This document shows, piece by piece, positions 50,720-58,586 of a stretch of DNA of 64,000 nt (position 1 is its first letter; the number at the start of each line of letters is the position of its first letter). The position numbers were made by a program, and so were the translations under genes. The stretch is from positions 310,001-374,000 of the forward strand of contig JAHDYG010000001.1 in assembly GCA_023383815.1 (NCBI GenBank), written 5' to 3'. The notes under the pieces are model-generated. The model saw nothing but the letters and a program-made list of their open reading frames with translations, did not search any database and was not told the DNA's origin. This DNA is from Rhodocyclaceae bacterium (GTDB taxonomy: Bacteria > Pseudomonadota > Gammaproteobacteria > Burkholderiales > Rhodocyclaceae).

Positions 50720-52411
50720 TTAGTTCATCGGCCAGACCGACGACAGGTACATCCAGTTCAGGAAGTAATACACGACGAAAGTCGCCAGGAACACGAGCGC
50801 CAGCACGAAGGTGCCAGGAGCAACGAAGCCTTTCCCGTGATGCGCGGGGGCTGCAGGCCCCAGCGGGAGAATGGCCGGACGCGTCGTGGTGTACTCGCTC
50901 TTGTCCTCGATCTTCTTGCCGAGCACAAGCGATCCGACGACGACGATGACGAACATCGCGCCACCAATCACCGAAACCACCCCGAAAATGCCCGTCAGAC
51001 CCATCATCATGTACGCGGCACCGCCGAACTCGAAGCTGAAAGGAGCACCCGAGAACGCCATGTCCCAATGCCTGCGCGCAACACCGAGGGTGCCCGCGCC
51101 CATCATGAAGAGCGACATCAACGCCGTACCGAAACCGAACACATACGGCTGCCACTTCGCCCACCCCGGAAGGAAGAGCTCACGACGGAACAGGACCGGG
51201 ACCAGGAAGTAGGTCAGGGCCATGAACGCAAGCGTCGTACCCAGAACGACCGTCGGGTGGAAGTGACCCGGGACGTAGATGGTGTTGTGGATGATCAGAT
51301 TGATCTGCTCCGTTCCCATGACCACGCCCGTGATACCACCGAGGAAGCCGAAGCCTACCAGGGAGATGAACATGCCCGAGAACACCGGATTGCCCCACGG
51401 CGCCTTGCGCAGCCACTCGAACATGCCGTTCGTGTAGCCCTTCTCGCGCTGGGCGACCTCGATGGCTCCAGGTACGGTCAGACCGTGCACCATCGACGCG
51501 AGCACTGCGAGGTACATCGCATAGGAGGTGTTGAAGATCTTCCATTCAGTACCGACACCCGGGTCAACCAGGATGTGGTGGGCCGAGGCCAGCTGCAGGA
51601 ACGCGATGTACAGCAGGAACGCGGTACGGCTGACACGCTCGGACATCGGACGTGCACCGAATACGATCGCTGCGATCGCGTACCACACCGAAACGTGCGC
51701 GGAGACGTTGATCTGCTGCGACGAGTGCCCCATGCCCCACCAGATCACCCGGTACATCAGCGGATCGATCTCGCTGATGTAGCCGACCGACCAGAGGAAA
51801 GTCGGAATCAGGATGATCGCGCCGGATGCGATCGTGAAGATCGCGATGATGCAGGCAGTCAGCGCGCCGAAAGTCACCAGCGGAATCGAACCCTCATAGG
51901 TCCGCTCGTTCTTCGCCACGACCAGCGTACCGAGAAACACGAAGCATCCGATGAGCGCGCCGACGGCGAACAGGATCAGGCCCAGATAGAAGTGCGGCGC
52001 AGCCGGCATCGGCACGTACGAGGTCATCATGACGCTCGACCCGCCCTGCAGGATTGCAACACCAGTGATGGCTGCCCCGCCAAGCATCAGCGCGTAAGCA
52101 AGCCAGGCCCATCGTGGCGTGGCGAGCCGTGACCTGAGCAAGGTCGATGAGCAGAAGTACAGAATCGCGATCTCGAAGAAAATGATCCAGACCAGCAGCA
52201 TGATGATGCCGTGGCCCGTGAGGACCTGGTAGAACAGCTCTGAAGAAAGCAGATGCACCGCCGGCCAACGCGTCATGACCACCAGCAGGCCGAGAATCCC
52301 GCCCACGGCGAGAAACACGACGGCAGTCACCGCATTGAGCTTGATCAGCGTCTCCGCTGGCTTGTGGAACACGAGCCCGCTGCGCGGGCAGGTGCGAAAT
52401 AGTTCACTCAT
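50720..52411 (-). CDS. Heme-copper subunit I without the catalytic tyrosine (NO-reductase-like)
   Basis: A 563-residue, about 13-helix protein. Low-spin and active-site ligands are intact: His67 (GHGIIM), His229 (GHSSQQ), His278/His279 (SAHHILVDPG) and His383/His385 (PGHFHP). The B-family pattern VPGHFH and DPG-x-TEWK is clear. At His229+4, where oxygen reductases of A and B families have the cross-linked Tyr, there is Gln233. Loss of this Tyr is a hallmark of NO-reducing heme-copper enzymes such as the described eNOR/sNOR groups. The ATG at 52411 has AAGGGG upstream. It pairs with a CuA subunit II. Confidence 0.85.
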   Translation of the reverse strand: MSELFRTCPRSGLVFHKPAETLIKLNAVTAVVFLAVGGILGLLVVMTRWPAVHLLSSELFYQVLTGHGIIMLLVWIIFFEIAILYFCSSTLLRSRLATPRWAWLAYALMLGGAAITGVAILQGGSSVMMTSYVPMPAAPHFYLGLILFAVGALIGCFVFLGTLVVAKNERTYEGSIPLVTFGALTACIIAIFTIASGAIILIPTFLWSVGYISEIDPLMYRVIWWGMGHSSQQINVSAHVSVWYAIAAIVFGARPMSERVSRTAFLLYIAFLQLASAHHILVDPGVGTEWKIFNTSYAMYLAVLASMVHGLTVPGAIEVAQREKGYTNGMFEWLRKAPWGNPVFSGMFISLVGFGFLGGITGVVMGTEQINLIIHNTIYVPGHFHPTVVLGTTLAFMALTYFLVPVLFRRELFLPGWAKWQPYVFGFGTALMSLFMMGAGTLGVARRHWDMAFSGAPFSFEFGGAAYMMMGLTGIFGVVSVIGGAMFVIVVVGSLVLGKKIEDKSEYTTTRPAILPLGPAAPAHHGKGFVAPGTFVLALVFLATFVVYYFLNWMYLSSVWPMN

Positions 52412-52421
52412 ATTCAACCCC

Positions 52422-52967
52422 TTAGCGATCGACCACGTAGATCTTGCCCATCATCGCGTGATGGAGAACGCCGCAGTACTCATTGCAGATGATCGTGTAT
52501 TCGCCTGACTTGTCCGGAGTGATCGTCAGCACCATCTCGTAGCCCGGGACGACCTGCACGTTCACGTTAAGAGGCTGGAGCGAGAACCCGTGCTGCCAGT
52601 CGAGCGAGGAAATGTGCAGCCGATAGGTCTGGCCCTTCTCGAGTTCGAGGGCCGGGTACCAGCTCCACAAACGACCGGCGAGATAGACGTCGCTGCCAGC
52701 CGGCGGACGTACAACCGGAATCTGCTGATCGGTTTCCTTGCGCACGGTGTGCGCCTCGACCATCGCCTCGACCTTCGCGGAATACGCTGCCGGAGTGGTC
52801 CGGTATGCCTCGCCGGAGTAGTTCTGCTTACCGAACACGTGCCAGTACGGCATCATGAAGAACATGAACAGACACCAGACCAACGCGATCGCAATCCAGG
52901 TCCCCTCGACCTTGTCCAGCGGCGCGTTGCCCCAGATCCGCTCAGACGGCGGCAGTAGTGCGCTCAT
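52422..52967 (-). CDS. Cytochrome oxidase-type subunit II with CuA site
   Basis: A 181-residue protein with one N-terminal helix (residues 23-44) and a cupredoxin domain. CuA ligands are His126, Cys161, Cys165, His169 and Met172 (CNEYCGVLHHAM). The single helix resembles B-family subunit II and NorS-like proteins more than the two-helix A-family subunit. GGGAGG precedes its ATG. It is ten bases upstream of the subunit I gene and would take electrons from cytochrome c or a cupredoxin. Confidence 0.9.
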   Translation of the reverse strand: MSALLPPSERIWGNAPLDKVEGTWIAIALVWCLFMFFMMPYWHVFGKQNYSGEAYRTTPAAYSAKVEAMVEAHTVRKETDQQIPVVRPPAGSDVYLAGRLWSWYPALELEKGQTYRLHISSLDWQHGFSLQPLNVNVQVVPGYEMVLTITPDKSGEYTIICNEYCGVLHHAMMGKIYVVDR

Positions 52968-52989
52968 AGAATTCCTCCCAGAAAACTGA

Positions 52990-53160
52990 TCAGTTGGCGA
53001 TAGGGATCGTAACGATCTCCATCACCCCCCAAAGAATGTAGAACACCGTCGGCATGACAACGCCGATGAACAACAAGAGAAACGGATTGTCCAGAATCTG
53101 CTGCAGTACTGGAACGCGCTCCTCCTTCTGGTTGCCGCTTGGCTGGACTGGTTCGGCCAT
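52990..53160 (-). CDS. 56-residue single-helix protein heading the CuA oxidase-like operon
   Basis: MAEPVQPSGNQKEERVPVLQ is followed by one hydrophobic helix (residues 28-52, PFLLLFIGVVMPTVFYILWGVMEI). GAGGGGG before the ATG at 53160 sets the start; in-frame sequence upstream lacks a signal. It precedes subunits II and I on the same strand. A similar single-helix subunit IIa exists in the B-family ba3 oxidase, so a structural role is likely. Confidence 0.75.
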   Translation of the reverse strand: MAEPVQPSGNQKEERVPVLQQILDNPFLLLFIGVVMPTVFYILWGVMEIVTIPIAN

Positions 53161-53312
53161 GATCCCCCTCGATTTGGACTGGATGATTGATGAACACTTC
53201 TGCATTGCGAGCCCGCCGGAGCACCGCACCAACGAACACGCCTGACGGACGAGGCCCCCGCCCTGCGGGGAGCAAGCATCCGCTAGTAGACCGTTTTGCC
53301 TGAAAAACCTAT

Positions 53313-53326
53313 TTGATCCAAGTCAA
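53313..53326 (-). promoter_or_regulatory. FNR/Dnr-type box 1 before the CuA oxidase-like operon
   Basis: TTGATCCAAGTCAA differs from TTGAT-N4-ATCAA at one position. On the minus strand TCTACT (53285-53290) is 32 bases away centre to centre, the class II spacing, which gives a start near 53278. Confidence 0.75.
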
Positions 53327-53357
53327 AGTCGCCTAAAATTGCGGCCGCTCCACCAAT

Positions 53358-53371
53358 TTGACCCGAATCAA
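53358..53371. promoter_or_regulatory. FNR/Dnr-type box 2 before the CuA oxidase-like operon
   Basis: TTGACCCGAATCAA has one mismatch to the consensus. It is centred 45 bases from box 1, so it may add a second activator (for example Dnr with Fnr), or serve transcription in the plus direction. Confidence 0.7.
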
Positions 53372-53699
53372 ACCGGTATCCAGGCGCTCGCTGCATGATG
53401 AAAAAGGCGGTCATCGACCACTTTCATGCGAGTCTGGCGCCCGAGCCCGGACTACACAAGCAACCTTGATTCAGGACTGTCAAAACAATTCATCATCGGC
53501 AAACCAACCCCTGGGCGACTCGTGGCGCAACTCTACCATGTAACAACACGTATCGAACATTCAACGGATCCCGCCCGCACAAGGCCCTTCCAGAACCGTT
53601 CAGGATTGCCACGCTGCCTTCCCGCGTTGGGCGAAAATGGCCCGCTGCCAATACAATTGGCTTCCTCAAACACGATCTTCAAAGAAGACCCCCCAGACC

Positions 53700-54371
53700 A
53701 TGAAACTCTCCTCCCCAGGACACCCCCAATCGCCCACATGGCTTCTCCTGGCGCTCCTCGTAGCCCTTTCCGGATGCAGCAAGCGGGACCCGATCGTTTT
53801 CAACCTGGAGCGGATCGACGCGAGCGGCAATGCCGTCACAGACACCGCACCCTATGAGCAAGCACCATGGGCATGCGTGCACGACCTGCGGACGAATCTG
53901 ACCTGGGAGGTGAAGACCGTGCAACCCGGACTGCACGGGGCGGACAACACCTACACGTGGTTCTATCCGGATCAGTCCGACGTCTACAACCGCGGCGATG
54001 CGGGCAAGCCCGACGGAGGCAGTTGCACTGGCAGCAAGTGTGATACCTCCGGGTATGTTGCGGCCGTCAATGAAGCGGGACTTTGCGGCCATCGCGACTG
54101 GCGCGTTCCGACCACAGAGGAACTCGGAAGCATCATCAACCCGAGTATCCGTCCCCCTGGGCCCTCACTGTCGACCGAGTTCTTCCCGAACACGAGATCC
54201 GCCGACTACTGGACTTCGACCACCTATCGCTTCTATGCACCCGGAGCGTGGACCTGGAGCTTCCTGCATGGACTCGATCGCGTAGACAACAAGACCGAAG
54301 CCAAGCACATCCGACTTGTGCGCGGAACGGCCAGCGTGCGCCCCGAACCTCCGCGCGGCCCGAAGAACTGA
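53700..54371 (+). CDS. DUF1566 (Lcl C-terminal domain) lipoprotein
   Basis: A 223-residue lipoprotein with signal WLLLALLVALSGC. The body has VHDLRTNLTWEVKT, then the DUF1566 pattern HRDWRVPTTEELGSIINPS and ADYWTSTTYRFY with AWTWSF and later IRLVRG. Four internal Cys probably form disulfides. The Lcl C-terminal domain is found in bacterial surface proteins of unknown role. Start at 53700 gives the proper signal; a longer frame begins at 53637 with no signal-like N-terminus. No link to its neighbours is evident. Confidence 0.78.
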   Translation: MKLSSPGHPQSPTWLLLALLVALSGCSKRDPIVFNLERIDASGNAVTDTAPYEQAPWACVHDLRTNLTWEVKTVQPGLHGADNTYTWFYPDQSDVYNRGDAGKPDGGSCTGSKCDTSGYVAAVNEAGLCGHRDWRVPTTEELGSIINPSIRPPGPSLSTEFFPNTRSADYWTSTTYRFYAPGAWTWSFLHGLDRVDNKTEAKHIRLVRGTASVRPEPPRGPKN

Positions 54372-54399
54372 GCGGCACGCACCCTTCGGCACGCCCGAC

Positions 54400-55359
54400 A
54401 TGCGAGTTCATGCCTGGTACCGAGCACTGCTCCTCGCCGGACTTTTACTGGCGGTCGCACTCGCGCTGATCAGCGTTCATCTTCGGCTGGTGAACTCGGG
54501 GCTGGGCTGCACGGACTGGCCGGATTGCTATGGCAATCTGGCCCGTTCGGCAGAGTTTGGTACAGCGGGTCCGTTCAAGGAACTGGCGGTGCGTGCCCAC
54601 CGGGTCCTTGCGAGCGTGCTCGGCCTGCTCGTACTTGCGGTCTTGGCTCTGTCGCTGTGGCTGCGGGTCTTACGCGTGCCCGCGGGACTTCTGTTCGGCG
54701 TGATGCTGATCCTCGCGGCACTGGGGCGATGGTCTGCGGGGCTGAACCTGCCAGGTATCGTCATGGCGAACTTTGCCGGCGGGCTGTTGATGATCGCGCT
54801 GCTGTGGTTTTTGTGGCGCAGCTTCTTCACCGCTGAACCTGCGCCAGCAGCCGCGGTTCACCGGCTCGCAGGAATCGCGACCGTGATGCTGTCGATCCAG
54901 ATGGGACTGGGCGGTCTGATGAGCGCGTTTTTCGCCGGGCTTGCCTGCGGCCCAGCCTTCGATTGCGCCGCTCCCTGGTCGCCAGGAATCCCGCTCGAAG
55001 TGCTTTCCGGACTGTTCCGCCCCCTTGAACTTGACGCGACCGGGCGCGTACTCATCAGTTCGGATCTGGCCGGATTGCACATGACCCATCGAATGCTGGG
55101 GTTCGCGCTGGTCCCGGTGTTCTGCGCGCTCGCGTACCTGCTCGCCCGGAGCCGGCGCAGGGCGCTCGCGGTTACAATGCTCGCCCTGACCGTACTGTCG
55201 GGCCTGGGAGGCGTCATGACCGTTCGCCTCGCCCTGCCGCCCCTTATGGTGCTTGCGCACTATGCGATCGCTCTGGGTCTGCTCCTGACGGCGCTGAGTG
55301 CCTGGCACACGGGCTCGGCGGCTTGTGACCAGACCGGCTCGACGCGGGCGGCACAATGA
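54400..55359 (+). CDS. CtaA/COX15-family protein lacking one heme-ligand histidine
   Basis: A 319-residue, eight-helix protein with the CtaA layout. First-half residues are Cys37/Cys43 (CTDWPDC) and His67, and second-half residues are Cys183/Cys189, His227/His230 and His287. The helix IV position, normally His, is Asn124 (VMANFAGG). Intact CtaA converts heme O to heme A using two His pairs, so this copy may be altered in function. It is followed 82 bases later by a second, complete CtaA. Confidence 0.82.
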   Translation: MRVHAWYRALLLAGLLLAVALALISVHLRLVNSGLGCTDWPDCYGNLARSAEFGTAGPFKELAVRAHRVLASVLGLLVLAVLALSLWLRVLRVPAGLLFGVMLILAALGRWSAGLNLPGIVMANFAGGLLMIALLWFLWRSFFTAEPAPAAAVHRLAGIATVMLSIQMGLGGLMSAFFAGLACGPAFDCAAPWSPGIPLEVLSGLFRPLELDATGRVLISSDLAGLHMTHRMLGFALVPVFCALAYLLARSRRRALAVTMLALTVLSGLGGVMTVRLALPPLMVLAHYAIALGLLLTALSAWHTGSAACDQTGSTRAAQ

Positions 55360-55441
55360 CCACATCGGGACCGCCCCGGCCTGCCCCCGGGATCGGGAAT
55401 CGCCCCTCTGAATCCACTACGAAATGGAAAGGGAGTCTGTC

Positions 55442-56506
55442 GTGGGAGTAATTGCTGTAAGGGATGCCGCGCGCGATCGCACCCAGATTGCGATCTGGCT
55501 GCTGAGCTGCTGCGCGCTGGTGCTTGGAATCGTCATCATCGGCGGGCTGACCCGCCTGACCGGCTCCGGCCTGTCGATGGTCGAATGGAAACCGATCGTC
55601 GGACTGCTGCCACCTCTCGATGAAGCGCAATGGCTCGCAACCTTTGAGCTGTACCGCCAATCGCCGGAGTATCGCTATGTAAACATCGGGATGACCGTGG
55701 AGGGATTCAAGTCGATCTTCTGGCTCGAGTACATCCACCGGATGATCGGTCGCTTCATCGGTATCGCGTTCTTCGTGCCGTTCCTGTATTTCTGGATCCG
55801 GGGAAAGATCGAGAAAGGCCTGCTTCCAAAGCTTGTCGCGATGTTCGTGCTCGGCGGCATGCAAGGGGCGCTGGGCTGGTACATGGTCGCCAGCGGGCTG
55901 GCTGAGGACCCGCACGTGAGCCAGTACCGACTCACTGCCCATCTCGGCCTGGCGATCGTGATCTATGTCTACATGCTCTGGGTTGCGCTCGGGCTGCTGT
56001 GGCGCAGCCGCAGCGGAGATGACACCGATGGGCGCCCGCTGCTGGGCTGGGCCGTCGCGTGCACCGCTCTTGCGTTCTGCACGGTCCTGTCGGGAGGTTT
56101 CGTCGCAGGACTCAAGGCCGGTTTCGCATACAACACCTTTCCGCTGATGGGCGGGCAGTGGATTCCGGACGGGATCTTTGCACTGAAACCGGGATGGCGG
56201 AATTTCTTCGAGAACTTCATCACGGCGCAATTCACACACCGCATCCTCGCAATCAGCCTGCTCGCCGGGATCCTGGCGCTGTGGCGGGCGCTCGGCAGAC
56301 GTCGACTCGCTCCTGCAACCCGCGTCGCAACACACGCGATGCTGTTGCTCATCGTGCTCCAGGTCGCGCTCGGCATTTCGACGCTCGTCCTGCACGTACC
56401 GCTTGCACTGGCGTCCGCCCATCAGGCGGTGGCGGTGCTGGTGCTGACCTCACTGGTGGTGGTGACCCACCGCCTCCTCCACGTTCAGGGACGCAGTTTG
56501 GCGTAG
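55442..56506 (+). CDS. ctaA: Heme A synthase (COX15/CtaA type 2)
   Basis: Membrane oxygenase that converts heme O to heme A. All four helix histidines are present in WLEYIHRM, RLTAHLG, QFTHRIL and SAHQAVA. The N-terminal GGLTRLTGSGLSMVEWKPIVG motif is typical of the longer alpha-proteobacterial/mitochondrial type without the Cys pairs. GTG at 55442 is preferred because GGGAG lies just upstream; an ATG at 55424 has none. It overlaps the convergent cytochrome c4 gene by 22 bases. No A-family cox operon is adjacent. Confidence 0.92.
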   Translation: MGVIAVRDAARDRTQIAIWLLSCCALVLGIVIIGGLTRLTGSGLSMVEWKPIVGLLPPLDEAQWLATFELYRQSPEYRYVNIGMTVEGFKSIFWLEYIHRMIGRFIGIAFFVPFLYFWIRGKIEKGLLPKLVAMFVLGGMQGALGWYMVASGLAEDPHVSQYRLTAHLGLAIVIYVYMLWVALGLLWRSRSGDDTDGRPLLGWAVACTALAFCTVLSGGFVAGLKAGFAYNTFPLMGGQWIPDGIFALKPGWRNFFENFITAQFTHRILAISLLAGILALWRALGRRRLAPATRVATHAMLLLIVLQVALGISTLVLHVPLALASAHQAVAVLVLTSLVVVTHRLLHVQGRSLA

Positions 56507-57054
56507 TAGGCCGCGAGTTCGTTGATCTCCTGGTTCGAGAGCGTTTTCGCAACCGGTGACATGAGGGGATCCTCACGGATCCCGTCGCGGAACTTCCGCA
56601 TCTGCTTGATGAGGTAGTCCATCTTCTGGCCTGCAAGATTCGGCCACTCGGGATTCGCGCTGACTCCTTGTGCTCCGTGGCATTCGACACAGATGGCCGC
56701 CTTTTCCGGGCTGCCTGCCGGATGCTGCTGCGGCACAGCAGAACTCGGGCGCGCAGCGGAATAGTAGGCCGCCAGATTGCGGATGTCCTCGTCCGTGAGC
56801 GGCCGTGTCATCGGCGTCATGTAGGAATCCTTGCGAATCTCCTCTCGAAACGCTTTCAACTGCTTGATCAGGTACTGATCATTCTGCCCGCCCAGATTCG
56901 GCCAGCGTGGATTGAGACCGGTGCCATCCATCCCGTGGCAACTGGAGCAGGCACCGCGTGCGCGCGCCTCGCCCGCCGCTGCATCGCCGGCTGCAGCAGG
57001 TGCGCCGGCGAGAAGGGCGCATAGCGTCAGCGCAGGGAACATGGGGAATTTCAT
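56485..57054 (-). CDS. Diheme cytochrome c4
   Basis: Periplasmic electron carrier with signal MKFPMFPALTLCALLAGAPAAAG and two cytochrome c domains. Heme motifs are CSSCH (36-40) and CVECH (122-126), and the two halves are alike (RWPNLGGQNDQYLIKQLKAFR and EWPNLAGQKMDYLIKQMRKFR). The 189-residue length is normal for c4, which donates electrons to cbb3 and other oxidases. It is a plausible donor for the oxidases in this window. Confidence 0.92.
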   Translation of the reverse strand: MKFPMFPALTLCALLAGAPAAAGDAAAGEARARGACSSCHGMDGTGLNPRWPNLGGQNDQYLIKQLKAFREEIRKDSYMTPMTRPLTDEDIRNLAAYYSAARPSSAVPQQHPAGSPEKAAICVECHGAQGVSANPEWPNLAGQKMDYLIKQMRKFRDGIREDPLMSPVAKTLSNQEINELAAYYAKLRP

Positions 57055-57272
57055 CGAACCACTCTCGTGTTCAGGTTGAACCAGCGAACCCGCGATCCGG
57101 ACCGGTACCGCGCCCGATCAGCGCGCGCGTGAGTGTACTACAGCGGCAACTCGGAGATGGTCGGCTGCATCATTGACCCGACCCGGACACCATGATAGAC
57201 AGTCGGACTGCGGCGCTCCGGTCCCCCGACCGCCGCGCCTGTCGACCCCGCAAGACAAGGAAGCGAGTCAAC

Positions 57273-57422
57273 GTGAATCTCATCGAAACCCTCGGTCCGT
57301 TCTGGATCATTGGCATTGCCGTCAATCTGGTGTTCACGGGGCTCGCCCTGTGGTGGATCTTCCGTCAGATGTACCCGCGCAAGCCGGCCCGCAGCGAGAG
57401 CAAGCCCGGAACAGGCTCCTGA
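57273..57422 (+). CDS. 49-residue single-helix protein
   Basis: Begins with GTG at 57273 (MNLIETLGPFWIIGIAVNLVF) behind AGGAAG and has one transmembrane helix, then FRQMYPRKPARSESKPGTGS. The TGA ends five bases before the next start, consistent with an operon. No family is recognised and it is too short to be certain. Confidence 0.5.
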   Translation: MNLIETLGPFWIIGIAVNLVFTGLALWWIFRQMYPRKPARSESKPGTGS

Positions 57423-57426
57423 TTCG

Positions 57427-58422
57427 ATGGACATCGTCACCCATGGGCTGCTCGGCGCGATCACCGCGCAGAGCGCGAGCAAGGCCGGCCCCATTCGCTC
57501 GGCGGCGTTCGCCGGGTTCTTCGCGGCACTTCTGCCGGATGCCGACGTCCTGATCCGCAGCGACGCTGACCCACTGCTGGTGCTGGAGTACCACCGTCAT
57601 TTCACACACGCACTTGCCTTCGTGCCTATCGGGGCGCTGCTCGCATCGCTGCTGCTCTGGCCTTTCCTGCGACGGCACCTGAGCTGGCAGGCGATCTTCG
57701 GGTACGCCTTGCTCGGGTATGCGACGGCTGGCTTGCTCGATGCCTGCACGAGTTATGGCACCCGGATCTTCTGGCCCTTCAGCAGTGAGTCCTTTGCGCT
57801 CAGCATCATCGCCGTGGTCGACCCGCTGTTCAGCCTGATCCTGATCGGGGGGCTGATCGCCGCCTGGCGGCAGCGAAACCCGACGTGGGCGCGCGCCGGG
57901 CTTCTTCTTGCTGGACTCTATCTGGGACTCGGGGCGGTCCAGCACCAGCGCGCACTCGATGCGGCCGAAGCACTTGCACGAGACCGCGGGCAGAACCCGG
58001 AGCGTGTGCAGGTCAAGCCGACCATGGGCAATCTCGTCCTGTGGCGATCGCTGGCAGTCGTCGGGAACACCGCGCACATCGATGCGGTCCGCGTCGGCTT
58101 GCGCTCGAGCCGGGTCTATCCCGGACCGCAGGCCCAGCTTGTCGATCCATCGATCTGGGGAGACCTTCCCCCAGACTCTCTGGCGTACCGGGAACTGCAC
58201 AGGTTCTACCGGTACTCCGATCGCCTGCTGATTGCACATCCCCGGGATCTTCACTTCATCGGCGATGCCCGCTACGCGATGGTGCCAACCGAGACGGCTC
58301 CACTATGGGGCATCTCGATCGACCCCGATCATCCTGACCGGCCAATCACCTTCGAGGCCCGGCGCGAACTCACGACAGAGAAGCGCCGCCAGTTTCTTGC
58401 GATGCTGCGCGGCACCCCCTGA
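57427..58422 (+). CDS. YdjM/DUF457-type membrane-bound metal-dependent hydrolase-like protein
   Basis: A 331-residue membrane protein. It starts with MDIVTHGLLGAITAQ and has PDADVLIRSDADPLLVLEYHRHFTHAL near residues 37-61, the conserved Asp and His pattern of the YdjM family (LexA-regulated inner-membrane protein in E. coli). Four or five helices follow, then a C-terminal soluble part (about 185-331) without a recognised motif. The enzymatic activity is unproven in the family. Confidence 0.8.
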   Translation: MDIVTHGLLGAITAQSASKAGPIRSAAFAGFFAALLPDADVLIRSDADPLLVLEYHRHFTHALAFVPIGALLASLLLWPFLRRHLSWQAIFGYALLGYATAGLLDACTSYGTRIFWPFSSESFALSIIAVVDPLFSLILIGGLIAAWRQRNPTWARAGLLLAGLYLGLGAVQHQRALDAAEALARDRGQNPERVQVKPTMGNLVLWRSLAVVGNTAHIDAVRVGLRSSRVYPGPQAQLVDPSIWGDLPPDSLAYRELHRFYRYSDRLLIAHPRDLHFIGDARYAMVPTETAPLWGISIDPDHPDRPITFEARRELTTEKRRQFLAMLRGTP

Positions 58423-58586
58423 GCGGATCAGGCCTCAGACTTTCTGAGTGCTTCCCGGTCTTCCTGACTACCTCTGCGCTCTGCGTTGCGGAAAGTACGA
58501 ATCGCATTGCAACTCCCGGACCGGATAAGGTGATACGCACGCCAACGAAGAATTGGCGACTCACACACTCAGATCCAGGAGGACAC

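Larger units (their letters stand above)
53161..53699. other. 539-base regulatory gap with two FNR/Dnr-type boxes
   Basis: The divergent region between the oxidase-like operon and a DUF1566 lipoprotein gene. It carries the boxes at 53313-53326 and 53358-53371, and no supported gene. From 53372 to 53699 it has no recognisable element; a 24-codon frame near 53398 (MMKKAVIDH) is too short to support. Confidence 0.6.

Noticed and set aside
50720-52411. Calling this an ordinary cytochrome c oxidase subunit I
   Set aside because: The active-site Tyr position holds Gln, so oxygen reduction cannot be assumed from family membership.
53398-53480. 24-codon frame starting MMKKAVIDH
   Set aside because: Too short, no domain, and the upstream ribosome-binding site is poor; it lies in a regulatory gap.
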